Origin: Neorhizobium galegae
Lineage (GTDB): Bacteria; Pseudomonadota; Alphaproteobacteria; Rhizobiales; Rhizobiaceae
Direction of reading: 5' to 3'
NCBI RefSeq assembly: GCF_017877055.1
Contig: NZ_JAGIPG010000002.1
Location: 744,001-808,000, forward strand
Length of the DNA: 64,000 bases
Made by a program: the position numbers and the translations under genes. The notes below the pieces were generated by a model. The model was not told where the DNA came from, ran no database searches, and worked only from the letters and a program-made list of their open reading frames with translations. Of this stretch, positions 46,201 to 54,767 are shown in pieces (within the stretch, counting starts at the first letter, position 1; each line of letters begins with the position of its first letter).

Positions 46201-47459
46201 GCAGCTATGGCCAGTTCGGCGAGGTCGTCCGGCACATTGCAGGGACCTTTCAGAAATTCAACGGCTTCATTTCTCGCCAGCGCCTGCAATACGATAGACC
46301 GACGGGCCATGGCGCGTGGGGAAATTTGCCCGGCTGGCGATTCGATCACGACAAGGCTCGCCCTGATCGAGGTCTGCTCAATCAGCACTTGGATCTGGCG
46401 CGCCGTTGTCTCGTTTGCCTCGATATTCGGATAGTCGTGAAACACCACCAGTCGCCCGGAGTGGAGATCGACAGGCGGTATCGCAGATTTCAGAAAGGCG
46501 ATCGCATCGCCGAATTGAGAGGCCTCGCGATCCACATAGTCTTCCAACCCGCTACCGCCGCTGAAAGATACCGCATCGGACCTCGATGTTGTTGCTGCAG
46601 GGCTGTTCCGGCCGAGAGCGAGAGCAAGATAAAGCGCACGTTGCGGCGATTCAGCCGAGGCCAGATCCACAAAGAGGAGGCTCGGCTGATCATTGCGCCC
46701 TCTGTATCTTTTCGCCAGTTCATCGACACCGGCCCGGATGACGGAGCTTTTGCCCGAAGACGGCGGACCATCAAGTGTCAGGAGAGCGTTGCGGTTTGCG
46801 GGATCCATGAAGAGATTAACCAGGACATCCACGTATTTTTGCCGGCCGAAGGCTTCAGGCTTGAAGATGGTGCGCAGTCCCGATGGTATGGTTTCCGGCG
46901 TCAGCCGCTGGACGTACTGCTTTTCCGGCGGCCTAAAACCACCAGGGTCGGCTCGATCGGCAGGCGGGAGTCCGCGAAGCTTGCCTTTCGCCTGCCGCTC
47001 CTCCTGTTCGCGCAGATATTGGCCATGGGTATTGAGGAGATCAAGGATTTCAGCAATTAATTTTGGGTCCGCCCTATTCCAGTGATTAATGAGGTCGGCC
47101 TGAAACGCAAGCTCACGCCTCTTCCCGTGGCCGTCTGATTGGCGCGGCTGAATATCTTCAGCAAACAGACATATTAATTTCTTCGTTACCCTGAAATGTA
47201 CGCGGGCATCTCCTTTGCGCTGTGTACCAGATCGCCATCGCGAATAGTCGCCATTGTCGATGCCAAGATCTCCCCGCAACACCTGGACACCTGCGCTTAA
47301 GCTGGACCTGCTCGCGCTACCGACGCCCAAGCGTTCGGTCACCAGAGATAGATTGAGCGATTCTGTGAAAAAGTACTCCACCCTTTCCACCAAGGCCGGA
47401 TTCGGCCTGGGCAACACCTCGGCTTCGTGTTCGATCGCTGCTTGAGGGTGGTCATCCAT
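43221..47459 (-). CDS. Large STAND-like NTPase with helical repeat C-terminus
   Basis: A 1412-residue protein. Residues 1-~90 are a small N-terminal domain that could be an effector-associated module (YFFTESLNLSLVTERLGV). The P-loop GPPSSGKSS lies at residues 231-239, followed by LLFVDLAS and a possible Walker B near LVVFHDYPN. The last ~900 residues are helical repeats of TPR character. This is the tripartite layout of STAND NTPases used in anti-phage sensing, but the N-terminal effector is not recognised. ATG 47459 with GGAG upstream is preferred to GTG 47504. The 323-bp gap 47460-47782 to the divergent cluster holds only promoter DNA. Confidence 0.75.
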   Translation of the reverse strand: MDDHPQAAIEHEAEVLPRPNPALVERVEYFFTESLNLSLVTERLGVGSASRSSLSAGVQVLRGDLGIDNGDYSRWRSGTQRKGDARVHFRVTKKLICLFAEDIQPRQSDGHGKRRELAFQADLINHWNRADPKLIAEILDLLNTHGQYLREQEERQAKGKLRGLPPADRADPGGFRPPEKQYVQRLTPETIPSGLRTIFKPEAFGRQKYVDVLVNLFMDPANRNALLTLDGPPSSGKSSVIRAGVDELAKRYRGRNDQPSLLFVDLASAESPQRALYLALALGRNSPAATTSRSDAVSFSGGSGLEDYVDREASQFGDAIAFLKSAIPPVDLHSGRLVVFHDYPNIEANETTARQIQVLIEQTSIRASLVVIESPAGQISPRAMARRSIVLQALARNEAVEFLKGPCNVPDDLAELAIAALDGPHGYQELFHPGPLYFGSGEFHRDILNAQGEAPDPQQLALSILEAATDVAERVVLSILGHDEEASESAMQSLMAMAVVKMLPISDEDLSRSGLSPIPRETLCLKRWFSKGKEPILVGFALHAMRAKAAQQMTRPRRSETKSQDVLLDAVKRILAVVRSDGRADIDRAIEDAVAWLVRTVPPDNPLLTHLSAILYQLAVYDDVPPLSEEREFLAAAEFRKRAVEHLDPDDAISGLIIAARAKADTVAVRKRVFLEALDSLMKVVLTGVTFNSRQLIGIDGALDLATSQYDVQQQVLTARQDILSALDNAGHGSGRVGQEDRMAQLLKDAMISFKLNTADLLISFGDVDAAEAIDAELGPLLDLSAKQETNSFTHWKMARVAILRSRLVREPAGQCLELEKACLHAQDCLRAAPQDMRAWRFLLRTTRRYVKLEASTKPRQQIVDSSIALLLELYGQPENWAGELRGRVASLLRSTMRLERSAEARTGIARRAMKILVPMERAANGDLGALELIEKARLHAILGETRAALAICRDLTENNPSVDAWMVRLLVEDGENGEVDEVSATAMFDIVESAPISISLLSTMRNAEKWVKDLPDEEKQSPRVARLWLWIKTRRWKEEGSIERVVRSEVEREGKQFDRMRLKDKLDMLEKEYNNREGALRKVERYCKRSVDLIYIRARNCGQLVRSQAVHSGKEPDIDRVVDVYNQGLKKIPDSEELVFHKAEYHRYTWRVAEAISGFREVLGKAERADLRQSAAISLAKTLHVTAIELEGLADSERLDRLTEADALVKSLSDTPEKVPEILLLKEHLTFELGGSVDWIGLDAVCDKVAEEVDAYLPSMLRNLETLKMSDDRTPRGVSDALADNFTSREVLGSVAQLYFRRGVKGDGNDAHTYFKRAASLHCAVAMLERSWFGSELAVTRFNIARTISLSADLLHDPNPIEHLWIGGAKNQLRFAGARLHMAAMNSAGEFRRMARRWQGIVSRQVLAMEA

Positions 47460-47782
47460 GCGCGCCGCTCCGGGCAGTCGACGTGAGCGAAAGCGATAAC
47501 TCACGCCAATCCGGGGCCGCCCATGACTTGCCGGGCGTAAGACTGCTGTTCCTGTAGAACGTCATATCCATCTTCGTTGCCTCAAATCCCGCTACACGTT
47601 TTTGGTTAGTCTATGGGTGCTTCGCGCAGTCTTGCAATAGCCCTGGCCTTGGCGGAATTCTTGGCGGGAACCTTGGCGGAGCGGCGCCAAGATCACCGCA
47701 AATTGATACCCCCGCTTCGTTGAGCGCAGTCTGACCTCCTCGCCCGGCACATGCCGCAGCGAGACAACTGGAGGTTCAGAAA

Positions 47783-48682
47783 ATGAATACCGAGAAAGAC
47801 TTCACACCGGATAGGCAGCGGGACGAGCCACTGTCCATATGGGCTGGCAACAGCCCTACGTCCACCCTTCATTTCTTCGAAACCCGGGTCAATGGCCTGC
47901 TTCGCACAACCGGCTTGTTGCTAATCCATCGCTCCGTACGCGCCAGTGATGAAATTCCGACGGGCCAAGCCAAACTGTTGGGCAGGATGGCGCAGCAGCG
48001 GCCCGATGCCACCGCGCATGGCAAGGTCGCAATACTCAGGGGCAGGAGGCTGAGTGTATATCAGGCCGGCCCAGATGGAGGGCTTGTCCGCGCTCTTTGT
48101 GGAAATGCGACGGCGGCGGCTATCCACGCCCATGGTTCAGCCTCCGGGCAGCTTGAACTGGTCGGGCCGGAGAATGTCGGGATCACCGCCGAGTTTCACC
48201 GCTCCGGCGACTCGGTCTCGCAGGTCTGGCGGATCCCGGACATTATCGTGACCGAGTTCGAGTGGAATCGCCGGCGCTGCGCGCATATGTCGGGTCTCAA
48301 TCGCTATGTGCTGGTGTTCGACGGCCTGCCCGACGGCATCGATGCCGAGACCTGCCGGAGACAGCTCTCCGCCGGCCACGCGAACACGAAGCTCGCCGTG
48401 TTCGGCGACGATGCGGCACCGAACCACGTTTCCTTCTTCAACGCAACGGGCCGGCACGGCGCCGCGCCGATGACCGGACTCGCGTCCCTGGCGGTCGCCG
48501 CCGAAGCATTGCCCCACCTCGCCGCCTGCATCGACGGGCGGGGGATCACCTACCAGACAGCGTCGGGGCGCGAGATTTGCAGGCTCCCGGACGTTAGCCG
48601 AGGCAAGGACGGAAGGCTGCGGATCGGCATGCCTGATGTCGACGCATTTGTCGCACCGCCGATGTCGGAGGTACTGCAATGA
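47783..48682 (+). CDS. DapF/PrpF-like predicted isomerase
   Basis: A 299-residue protein resembling the diaminopimelate epimerase / PrpF fold. I see GLVRALCGNATAAAIHAHG, matching the CGN motif in the first half, and NATGRHGAAPMTGLASLAVA at the symmetry-related site in the second half, where the DapF catalytic Cys is replaced. Like PrpF, it may isomerise a small carboxylate. It is the first gene of a five-gene operon; its stop overlaps the next ATG by 4 bp. Confidence 0.6.
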   Translation: MNTEKDFTPDRQRDEPLSIWAGNSPTSTLHFFETRVNGLLRTTGLLLIHRSVRASDEIPTGQAKLLGRMAQQRPDATAHGKVAILRGRRLSVYQAGPDGGLVRALCGNATAAAIHAHGSASGQLELVGPENVGITAEFHRSGDSVSQVWRIPDIIVTEFEWNRRRCAHMSGLNRYVLVFDGLPDGIDAETCRRQLSAGHANTKLAVFGDDAAPNHVSFFNATGRHGAAPMTGLASLAVAAEALPHLAACIDGRGITYQTASGREICRLPDVSRGKDGRLRIGMPDVDAFVAPPMSEVLQ

Positions 48683-49320
48683 GCGACTTTGCCAAGGCCC
48701 TCGTGGAAAGGGGCATAATCAAGGTGCCGGGCGTCCCGGGCGACCGGTTCCCCGGACGCAATGGCGCGCCGGGCATGGCCTATGTCGCCGACATTCGTGG
48801 GGCGATGGCCGATCCGGATCAGCGCGAACTGATCGTGGAGAGGCTCGCAAAACAATTCCGCCGGGACTTCACATCCGCTGACACCGTTGGCTGCGTCGCG
48901 AAGGCAGGCATCGCCTGGGGCAGTATTCTAGCATGGCAGCTCGGCCTGCCCGCCGTCACCGTCCATCTCGACGGCCCCCGCAAGTCCGGCCTCCAGCGCC
49001 AGATCGAAGGTTCGGTCGCCGGTCGCCGGGTCGTCCTGATCGACAACCTGACCCGCACACACAGTTCTCTGATCTCGGCCGCGCTGCTGGTCAAGGCCGA
49101 AGGCGGCACGGTGGAAGGGGCGATGGCCGTCATCGGCCTCGAAACAGGTCCGGCCGGGTTCCGGGTCTCCACCCTTTGCAGCGAGGAAGATCTCGAGCGC
49201 GAAGGCCTGCTTCAGGGCGTGCTCAGCCCTGAACATCTCCACGGCCCCATCGCGGAGGCCGCAGCCACCCAGCCCGCGGGCAGAACGAAAAACCAGCAAC
49301 TGAAAACCAAGGAGACTTAA
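48679..49320 (+). CDS. Orotate phosphoribosyltransferase-like PRTase
   Basis: A 213-residue type I phosphoribosyltransferase. The PRPP-binding region is VVLIDNLTRTHSSLISAALL, with VAKAGIAWGSILAWQLGLP before it, the arrangement seen in PyrE. The flexible loop is short, so it may use a base other than orotate. The N-terminal MSDFAKALVERGIIKVPGVPGDRFP is not typical of PyrE. It is the second gene of the operon, and its start overlaps the upstream stop. Confidence 0.8.
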   Translation: MSDFAKALVERGIIKVPGVPGDRFPGRNGAPGMAYVADIRGAMADPDQRELIVERLAKQFRRDFTSADTVGCVAKAGIAWGSILAWQLGLPAVTVHLDGPRKSGLQRQIEGSVAGRRVVLIDNLTRTHSSLISAALLVKAEGGTVEGAMAVIGLETGPAGFRVSTLCSEEDLEREGLLQGVLSPEHLHGPIAEAAATQPAGRTKNQQLKTKET

Positions 49321-49321
49321 C

Positions 49322-49975
49322 ATGAACACAACCATAACGCGTTACGAGCAATCGGGCATCACGATCCAGAGCCGGGACAAGATGCTGGCGATCGATATCG
49401 GCAAGTTGACGCCGGCCGAGACTGTCGCAGGCATGCCAAAACCGCACGCCTCGCTCGTCAGTCACAGGCATGCGGACCATTTCTGCCCCGAACACCTGCG
49501 TGTACTGGGGGCGCCGACCCTAGCCCCCGGTGACGTGCTGCCCCTCGTCGGCGAAGGCCAGGTCGCCACGGAGCTGCAGCCGGGGCGGGCCGCCACCATC
49601 GCCGGATATACGATCACCGCGCTGGAGGCCGATCATGGCCCGAATCTTTCGGCGCCGATCCAGAACCTCGGCTTCATCATCCGTAGCCCGGACGGGCATA
49701 GCCTCTACTTCGCCGGCGACATCGCTCGTCCCGGGGTGCTGTCGATGGAGCGCTTCGATACCGTGGTCCTGCCGGTGTCCGGCGCCGGCTTCGTTTTCAA
49801 CGCCGCCGAGGCGCTGGAATATCTCGAACTGATCGGCCACCGCGGCAGGGTGATCCCGGTACACGATACCGGGCCGTCGGATCCGGACGCGGTCAAGCGT
49901 TTTGTCGCGCTCGCGCCCAACCATCTCGAGGTCATCGCACTGGCGGTCGGAGCATCGGTGGAGGTATCGGAATGA
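49322..49975 (+). CDS. MBL-fold metallo-hydrolase (UlaG-like)
   Basis: A 217-residue metallo-beta-lactamase-fold protein. The metal-binding motif is SHRHADHF (H-x-H-x-D-H), with further ligands in ADHGPN, FAGDI and a C-terminal VIPVHDTG. UlaG-type relatives act as phospho-lactonases or phosphodiesterases. It begins one base after the PRTase stop; the HAD gene overlaps its end by 4 bp. Confidence 0.85.
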   Translation: MNTTITRYEQSGITIQSRDKMLAIDIGKLTPAETVAGMPKPHASLVSHRHADHFCPEHLRVLGAPTLAPGDVLPLVGEGQVATELQPGRAATIAGYTITALEADHGPNLSAPIQNLGFIIRSPDGHSLYFAGDIARPGVLSMERFDTVVLPVSGAGFVFNAAEALEYLELIGHRGRVIPVHDTGPSDPDAVKRFVALAPNHLEVIALAVGASVEVSE

Positions 49976-50610
49976 GCGCCTTCCTTGGTTTCGACGCCGA
50001 CGGGGTCCTGACGGATTCCCGTCGCTCCGCCTTCGGCGCGGCCAGCAAGATTCTCGCCTTGCTAGGGGCGCCTGAAGAACTGTCCGAACAGGGCGACTTC
50101 GATCGCCTGTTCGGAGCGGAGGCACTCGACAAGCTTGTCGGGCATCATCGCGCGGACGCGTTGCGCGGCACGCACAGGCTGGCAATGCTGCATGCCTCGG
50201 CAAGCCTTCCGCTGTTTGAAGCTACGCTGGCGGTGATTGGCCGCCAGCCGCTTCCCCGCATCGTCATCACCGCCGCCTACGCCGATGGTGTGAGGACCGC
50301 GCTGGGTCGGCATGCCCGGCTCTTCGATTCGATCACTGGCTTCGAGACCGGTCGTAAGGCCGAGCTCATGGCCGCCATGGCCAGCCGGATGCGGGTCTAT
50401 GTCACGGACTCGTTGTCGGACCTGCGGATATGCCAGCGGTTGAACATTCCGACCATCGCCGTCACCGGCGGCTATGACAAGGCCGAAGACCTGATCGCAG
50501 CCGGCGCCGACCTGATCGCAACGACACCCGGCGAACTCGAAATCGCGCTCGCCCGCTTCCATCCCCAGCAGTTAACCCACATCAAGGAGAACGACCATGA
50601 CTTTTCATGA
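49972..50610 (+). CDS. HAD-superfamily hydrolase
   Basis: A 212-residue HAD phosphatase. Motif I is FLGFDADGVLTDS with the nucleophile Asp at residue 8 and the acid/base Asp at 10. Motif II lies near IVITAAYADG and motif IV at VTDSLSDLRICQR. A ~90-residue cap sits between. It is predicted to remove a phosphate from the pathway product or intermediate. Its end overlaps the ATP-grasp gene by 14 bp. Confidence 0.85.
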   Translation: MSAFLGFDADGVLTDSRRSAFGAASKILALLGAPEELSEQGDFDRLFGAEALDKLVGHHRADALRGTHRLAMLHASASLPLFEATLAVIGRQPLPRIVITAAYADGVRTALGRHARLFDSITGFETGRKAELMAAMASRMRVYVTDSLSDLRICQRLNIPTIAVTGGYDKAEDLIAAGADLIATTPGELEIALARFHPQQLTHIKENDHDFS

Positions 50611-51910
50611 CCCACTCGCCAGCATGCGCCTGACTGAACTCGCCCTCCAGTCGGGCGGTCGCCAGATCATTCCGATGTCGACAGTCAGCCGACCGGCCAT
50701 TTCGGCTTGCTTCAGCCGGAAGATCGACACGGATGGCTATGCGTTCTGCGGCATCGATGCCATGGTGGACATCGATGGCCGGCCACGCATCATTGAGGTC
50801 AACGGCTCCAATGCCGGGCTCACCAGCCTCGGCGATCCCCAAGGCGACCGTCGGCGCGCCGAGCACCAGGTGCAGGCCGCGCTCGGCCGGATCCAGGGCG
50901 CGGACCGCGGCGCCGTGCTGATTTGCTTCGCAGCCGATACCCTCATTGTCGGGGAGATCATGGCGCGCGCCATGCTGGTGCATGAACTGGTCTTGCAACA
51001 CCGGCAATGCCAGTTGGGAAGCGCCGATCTTGATCCGACGGACCCATTCGTCGTGGCGGTCGACACCGTCGAACGTATTGCCTCCCATGTCACCAGCGTG
51101 GCGGGGCGGCTCCACTATCGCGACTATCCGGTGGTCAGTGTTGGCAATGTCAATCTGGCGGCCGAGCTCGTACGCAGGGGGATCATCGAGCGCGACGGCG
51201 CAGACTATGCGGTCGATTGCAATATCTTCCACGACGGCCGCCTTGCTCCGTTGATCCATGACAAGGGCATGCAGCAGATACTCGCCCAGGGGACAGGTTT
51301 CTCGCCAGTCCGGCATCTGATCAGCATGAACTCCGACGAACTGGTGGCGGCCGTCCAATCAATACTTCGCGAGGAACGGGCGGCAGTCATCAAGCCGAAT
51401 GCGACGTCTGGCGGCGCCGGGATCGATTTCTTCGGCCCCGGCACCCACGAAGCCGATATTCGTGCGACGCTTGATCTGCAGATCGAGAAAGTCAAAGCAA
51501 AATACGGGCCGGAGGCGGGGAAGAGCATGTGGCCGATCCGCGTCTTCGAGTTCGCTCAATCCACAGGGTACCCGGTCGGCACCGACCACCATTTGTGGGA
51601 TATGCGCGTCAGTTGCCTGATCCGCCCTGGCGAGGTCGAGATGACGATCTGCGGTCTGCGTATCTGCCCTGAGCCCTTCGTTCCAGGACAGTACACGCGA
51701 GCGACGGCGTGCTCCAATACGACCGGCCGCATGCCTTCGACCAGCCGCTTCCGCGCACCGCTCGCAGAGGCTGACGCGCCCACGGCGCTGATGCGGGCGG
51801 CTGGGGTCGACGACCAGATGTTTGAGCGCGTTCTCGATGCCTGCGCGGCGTGGTGCGAAGCGGCATGGCGGCACGCGTCAAGGAACTGCTTCAGCGAAGT
51901 CAGCAGGTAA
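50597..51910 (+). CDS. ATP-grasp-like ligase
   Basis: A 437-residue protein with ATP-grasp features. The nucleotide lysine lies in AAVIKPNATSGGAG (Lys266), followed by RVFEFAQSTGYPVG and DMRVSCLI. A second feature, GIDAMVDIDGRPRIIEVNGS (Glu67, Asn69), looks like the Mg2+-binding end of an ATP-grasp core but is at the N-terminus. It may form amide or ester bonds with the metabolite made by the upstream enzymes. Last gene of the operon. Confidence 0.65.
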   Translation: MTFHDPLASMRLTELALQSGGRQIIPMSTVSRPAISACFSRKIDTDGYAFCGIDAMVDIDGRPRIIEVNGSNAGLTSLGDPQGDRRRAEHQVQAALGRIQGADRGAVLICFAADTLIVGEIMARAMLVHELVLQHRQCQLGSADLDPTDPFVVAVDTVERIASHVTSVAGRLHYRDYPVVSVGNVNLAAELVRRGIIERDGADYAVDCNIFHDGRLAPLIHDKGMQQILAQGTGFSPVRHLISMNSDELVAAVQSILREERAAVIKPNATSGGAGIDFFGPGTHEADIRATLDLQIEKVKAKYGPEAGKSMWPIRVFEFAQSTGYPVGTDHHLWDMRVSCLIRPGEVEMTICGLRICPEPFVPGQYTRATACSNTTGRMPSTSRFRAPLAEADAPTALMRAAGVDDQMFERVLDACAAWCEAAWRHASRNCFSEVSR

Positions 51911-52094
51911 GTTGTCTGGAAGCGAGAAAGGTCGACATGGGCGGCATAGGCTGCGCAACATCACACTAATCAACATCACACTAATACGGTGAGGCGAGGT
52001 CCTTAGGCCGCGCCCCACCTATTGTTCAGCGCCAAATGCGCGCGAGGCTATTTTCGGCAATTGCGCGCCCTATGTCCGCCAAAGGCCGAAGCCG

Positions 52095-52395
52095 GAATTT
52101 ATTTCCGCCAGCCCGCCCGGTTGACTGATACCCAAAGCCAGGGCACAAAGGTGGCATCCACGGTCGCTCGCGATGGGAAAACAGAGGGAATTTCAAGACT
52201 TTTTACTAAGCCTTTGAAATCATGTTAGAATCCAGGTCTCCCAGGCAGGCCATTTTAGGCCGCTTTTTTCTCTAAATCGGCGACCCTTTCCAATTCGAAA
52301 AATCGACGTCTTCTCAACAAGTTGAGCGGTCTCGGCTGCGATCCTTCAAGCCATCAGTCAACCTCAAGCGACCCAAGAAATTTGGCTGGGGACCC
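52095..52395 (-). repeat. Dispersed repeat copy 5, module B plus segment A
   Basis: Module B in reverse at 52095-52236 (TTGACTGATACCCAAAGCCA, GGTCGCTCGCGATGGGAAAA), then segment A at 52235-52395, bounded by GGTCTCCCAGG and CTGGGGACCC, with the diverged marker GACGTCTTCTCAACAAGTTG. Confidence 0.85.
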
Positions 52396-53073
52396 GCAAG
52401 CGACAACCGCATTGGGGACCGAAATCTTACTGTCGGATATCGCGTTGGAGAAAAAGGTAACGCTGACATGGAAGCATATGTTGCTGTCGTGCGCTTTCGG
52501 CCCAAAGCGGCCATTGGCGACCGACTACGATGAGGGAGCTCGTGCATTCAAAGCAATCATTCATCCCAATATTGTTTTTGGTCGAACGCGGACCATGCGA
52601 AGCACGAAACAAGACCGCGCTCTACTGCTTGGCGGACCACTCGAGACAACCCAAATTAATGTAAGGCGTTTGAGCCCTCCCGCATGATGTTAGATAGATT
52701 ACTCTTTCGATGGAAAATTGTCCTCTTAGCGATTGGCTCTCATCAGCATGCCGATCCACCATCGGATACGTCGCGGAAGGATCAGCATAGCATTTGAACT
52801 TGCGGACGTCGCGCTACAGACCGCAATTGAAAATACTTGAGTTTCAACACACCATGATTTTCCGCAGAGAAATACCTCTACTGGTAACAATTCAATCCAA
52901 GCACGGTCGGCCGACAACGTACGATCTGCGTATGACCGGTATAAATCAAACGAAAACAACGACACTACGCTTGTTCAGCGTTGCGAATTTCGCCTTATCC
53001 GACATAGCTATTTGGCTGGACAACTAAATCTCAACATGCAAAAAATATCTGTCAAGAAAATATGGAGCATCTG
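52396..53073. other. Gap with no supported gene before the lanthipeptide block
   Basis: About 680 bp. The left end (52396-52420) has a faint match to arm D (GGGGACCCGCAAGCGACAAC). The rest shows several short frames without ribosome sites, and a shift to AT-rich DNA from ~52.8 kb that continues into the lanthipeptide block. Confidence 0.5.
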
Positions 53074-53565
53074 ATGTCTACGCGCATCGCATTCCTGACC
53101 ATTGCTTGGCTGATATCACTTTGTGGGTCAGCGCAATCAAAAGATCTCCTTTTGAGTTTCGATGTATCAAAAATATCAGTTATTGGTAGTGGAGTACGGA
53201 GTATGTCTCGAGATATATTCGGGATTTCTACTGTGACTTCCAAGGTTAACGGAAAGTCAAATAAACTTTCTTTTCAACTCCGCGCCACCGAGGCCGTCAA
53301 GTGGTCTGAGCACCCATACTCGGCAAATGGGATAATAAAGGGCGACATAATCCTAGTTGATTCAAATCCTGAACAAAAAATTTCTTTCGATTCCATCAAA
53401 TTTGCAACCACAGGTGATAAACTTAGAAGCGGCTTCAAGCCTCTGACTGGAGAAGGATTCCTAAATACAGACGAAGTAAAATCCGACTTTTTCAAAGGTT
53501 TTAATTTTATCAGTGTTAAGACTACATCGCCGAAAACCATTGATGTGATGCTTACATCGAGGTGA
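53074..53565 (+). CDS. Secreted hypothetical protein of the lanthipeptide block
   Basis: A 163-residue protein. MSTRIAFLTIAWLISLCGSA is a clear Sec signal peptide; cleavage after Ala-Gln-Ser is plausible. The mature part is beta-rich with FDVSKISVIGSGVRSMSRD and VSKVNGKSNKL-like segments. ATG 53074 has GGAGC before it; an upstream ATG at 53062 overlaps that site. Its stop overlaps the dioxygenase start, indicating an operon. Family not recognised; a periplasmic partner or immunity protein is a possibility only. Confidence 0.65.
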   Translation: MSTRIAFLTIAWLISLCGSAQSKDLLLSFDVSKISVIGSGVRSMSRDIFGISTVTSKVNGKSNKLSFQLRATEAVKWSEHPYSANGIIKGDIILVDSNPEQKISFDSIKFATTGDKLRSGFKPLTGEGFLNTDEVKSDFFKGFNFISVKTTSPKTIDVMLTSR

Positions 53566-54392
53566 CTATCGTGTCCGAGCCACAACTGAGAAGTGATGCC
53601 TTTCTCGACACCCCAAGAACCTTATCTTTCGACCCTGTCTCGAGAGAACCGAGCTATCTCGGAGAGCACCAAATTAAGGAATACAATACGCTTGGGTACT
53701 TGAGTAATCTGTTTTGTCTGGACACCGACGCCGTCGGCGAGGTGAGGGATTTCTACTCCTGGATGCAAAAAAGGCTCGCCCGTCGCGCAAAAGGATTTAT
53801 GCTAAATCATAACTGGGAGTCTCGCTCGGGATTTCTGCATAACCTCGTCTCAACAAGAATTAATCTTGCGCCTGTACGGGACATTGTGGGGCAGAATATA
53901 TTGGCTTGGCAAACGCATTTCTTTACCAAGCTGCCATATGAGGCCACGCCTGTGGCATGGCATCAAGACGCTTCCTACTGGCCACTGACACCATCCCGTG
54001 CGGTAACTGCCTGGATCGCTATCGATGCAACGGACAACGAGAACGGTGCAATGTCCGTTATCCCCGGAAGCCACCTCTATGGCCAACTCCCTTACATCAG
54101 TGGCGAGGCTGGCAAAACCTCATCGGTTTACCAGACGGCTTGGAAGCCTGAGTGTTACGGAGACAGTGTGCAACTGAGCCTTGCTCCAGGGGAAATGAGT
54201 TTACATTCGGATCTTCTGCTGCATGCCTCTGGACCAAATTTATCGAGCAGAAGTCGCTGCGGACTCGTCATTAGATTTATTCCTCCTAGTGTTCGCAATG
54301 TCAGGAAGCCCGGTGGAGATAGCGCGATATTATGTAGCGGCACAAGCGAAGACCGATATTGGAAAATTAGAACGCAACCCGTCCTACGTTGA
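53562..54392 (+). CDS. Phytanoyl-CoA dioxygenase (PhyH)-family oxygenase
   Basis: A 276-residue Fe(II)/2-oxoglutarate dioxygenase. The facial triad appears as His134-x-Asp136 (AWHQDASYW) and His221 (LLLHASGPN), with an Arg in SSRSRCGLVIRF for 2-oxoglutarate. The start is GTG 53562 overlapping the upstream stop; GTG 53571 is an alternative. It lies directly before the precursor peptide gene on the same strand, so hydroxylation or desaturation of the peptide is the obvious inference. Confidence 0.85.
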   Translation: MTIVSEPQLRSDAFLDTPRTLSFDPVSREPSYLGEHQIKEYNTLGYLSNLFCLDTDAVGEVRDFYSWMQKRLARRAKGFMLNHNWESRSGFLHNLVSTRINLAPVRDIVGQNILAWQTHFFTKLPYEATPVAWHQDASYWPLTPSRAVTAWIAIDATDNENGAMSVIPGSHLYGQLPYISGEAGKTSSVYQTAWKPECYGDSVQLSLAPGEMSLHSDLLLHASGPNLSSRSRCGLVIRFIPPSVRNVRKPGGDSAILCSGTSEDRYWKIRTQPVLR

Positions 54393-54411
54393 ACCTTGAG
54401 GAGAGAATTAA

Positions 54412-54756
54412 ATGTTAGAGCACCAAGACCGCTACGTTGAGGATATTACTGAAGAGCTTACCGGGAGAAGGGAGTATGAGGCCTCCATCATTGCGCGCGC
54501 TTGGAATGACCCAATGTTTAGGGATAGGCTTGTGTCTGACCCGCGCGGAGTCTTCCTAGAGGAATTTGGGATCGAGGTACCACCTGACGTGGAACTCAAT
54601 GTTCTCGTCGAGAAGCCGGGTAGTATATATCTAGTGATACCAAACGATCCTTCATCACTGGATCAGGATGAATTGACAGAGGAGCAAAAACAAGAGTCCG
54701 CAGCACGAGGTGCCTTATGTCATATTACCAATGTGCAGTGGATTGGCACTTGTTGA
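54412..54756 (+). CDS. NHLP-type lanthipeptide precursor peptide
   Basis: A 114-residue precursor. The leader matches the nitrile-hydratase-like leader peptide (NHLP) pattern: IIARAWNDPMFRDRLVSDPR, then FGIEVPPDVELNVLVEKPGS and YLVIPNDP. A Gly-Ala cleavage site lies at residues 100-101 (AARGA), leaving the core LCHITNVQWIGTC. The core has two Cys (103, 114) and two Thr (106, 113), the raw material for lanthionine-type rings. AGGAG precedes the ATG. The LanM gene converges from the right. No C39 protease-transporter is seen in the window. Confidence 0.85.
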   Translation: MLEHQDRYVEDITEELTGRREYEASIIARAWNDPMFRDRLVSDPRGVFLEEFGIEVPPDVELNVLVEKPGSIYLVIPNDPSSLDQDELTEEQKQESAARGALCHITNVQWIGTC

Positions 54757-54767
54757 GATTGTGCCAA

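Noticed and set aside
54412..54756. Calling the precursor a nitrile hydratase alpha subunit fragment
   Set aside because: NHLP leaders resemble that subunit, but the length, Gly-Ala site, Cys-containing core and adjacent lanM fit a peptide precursor.
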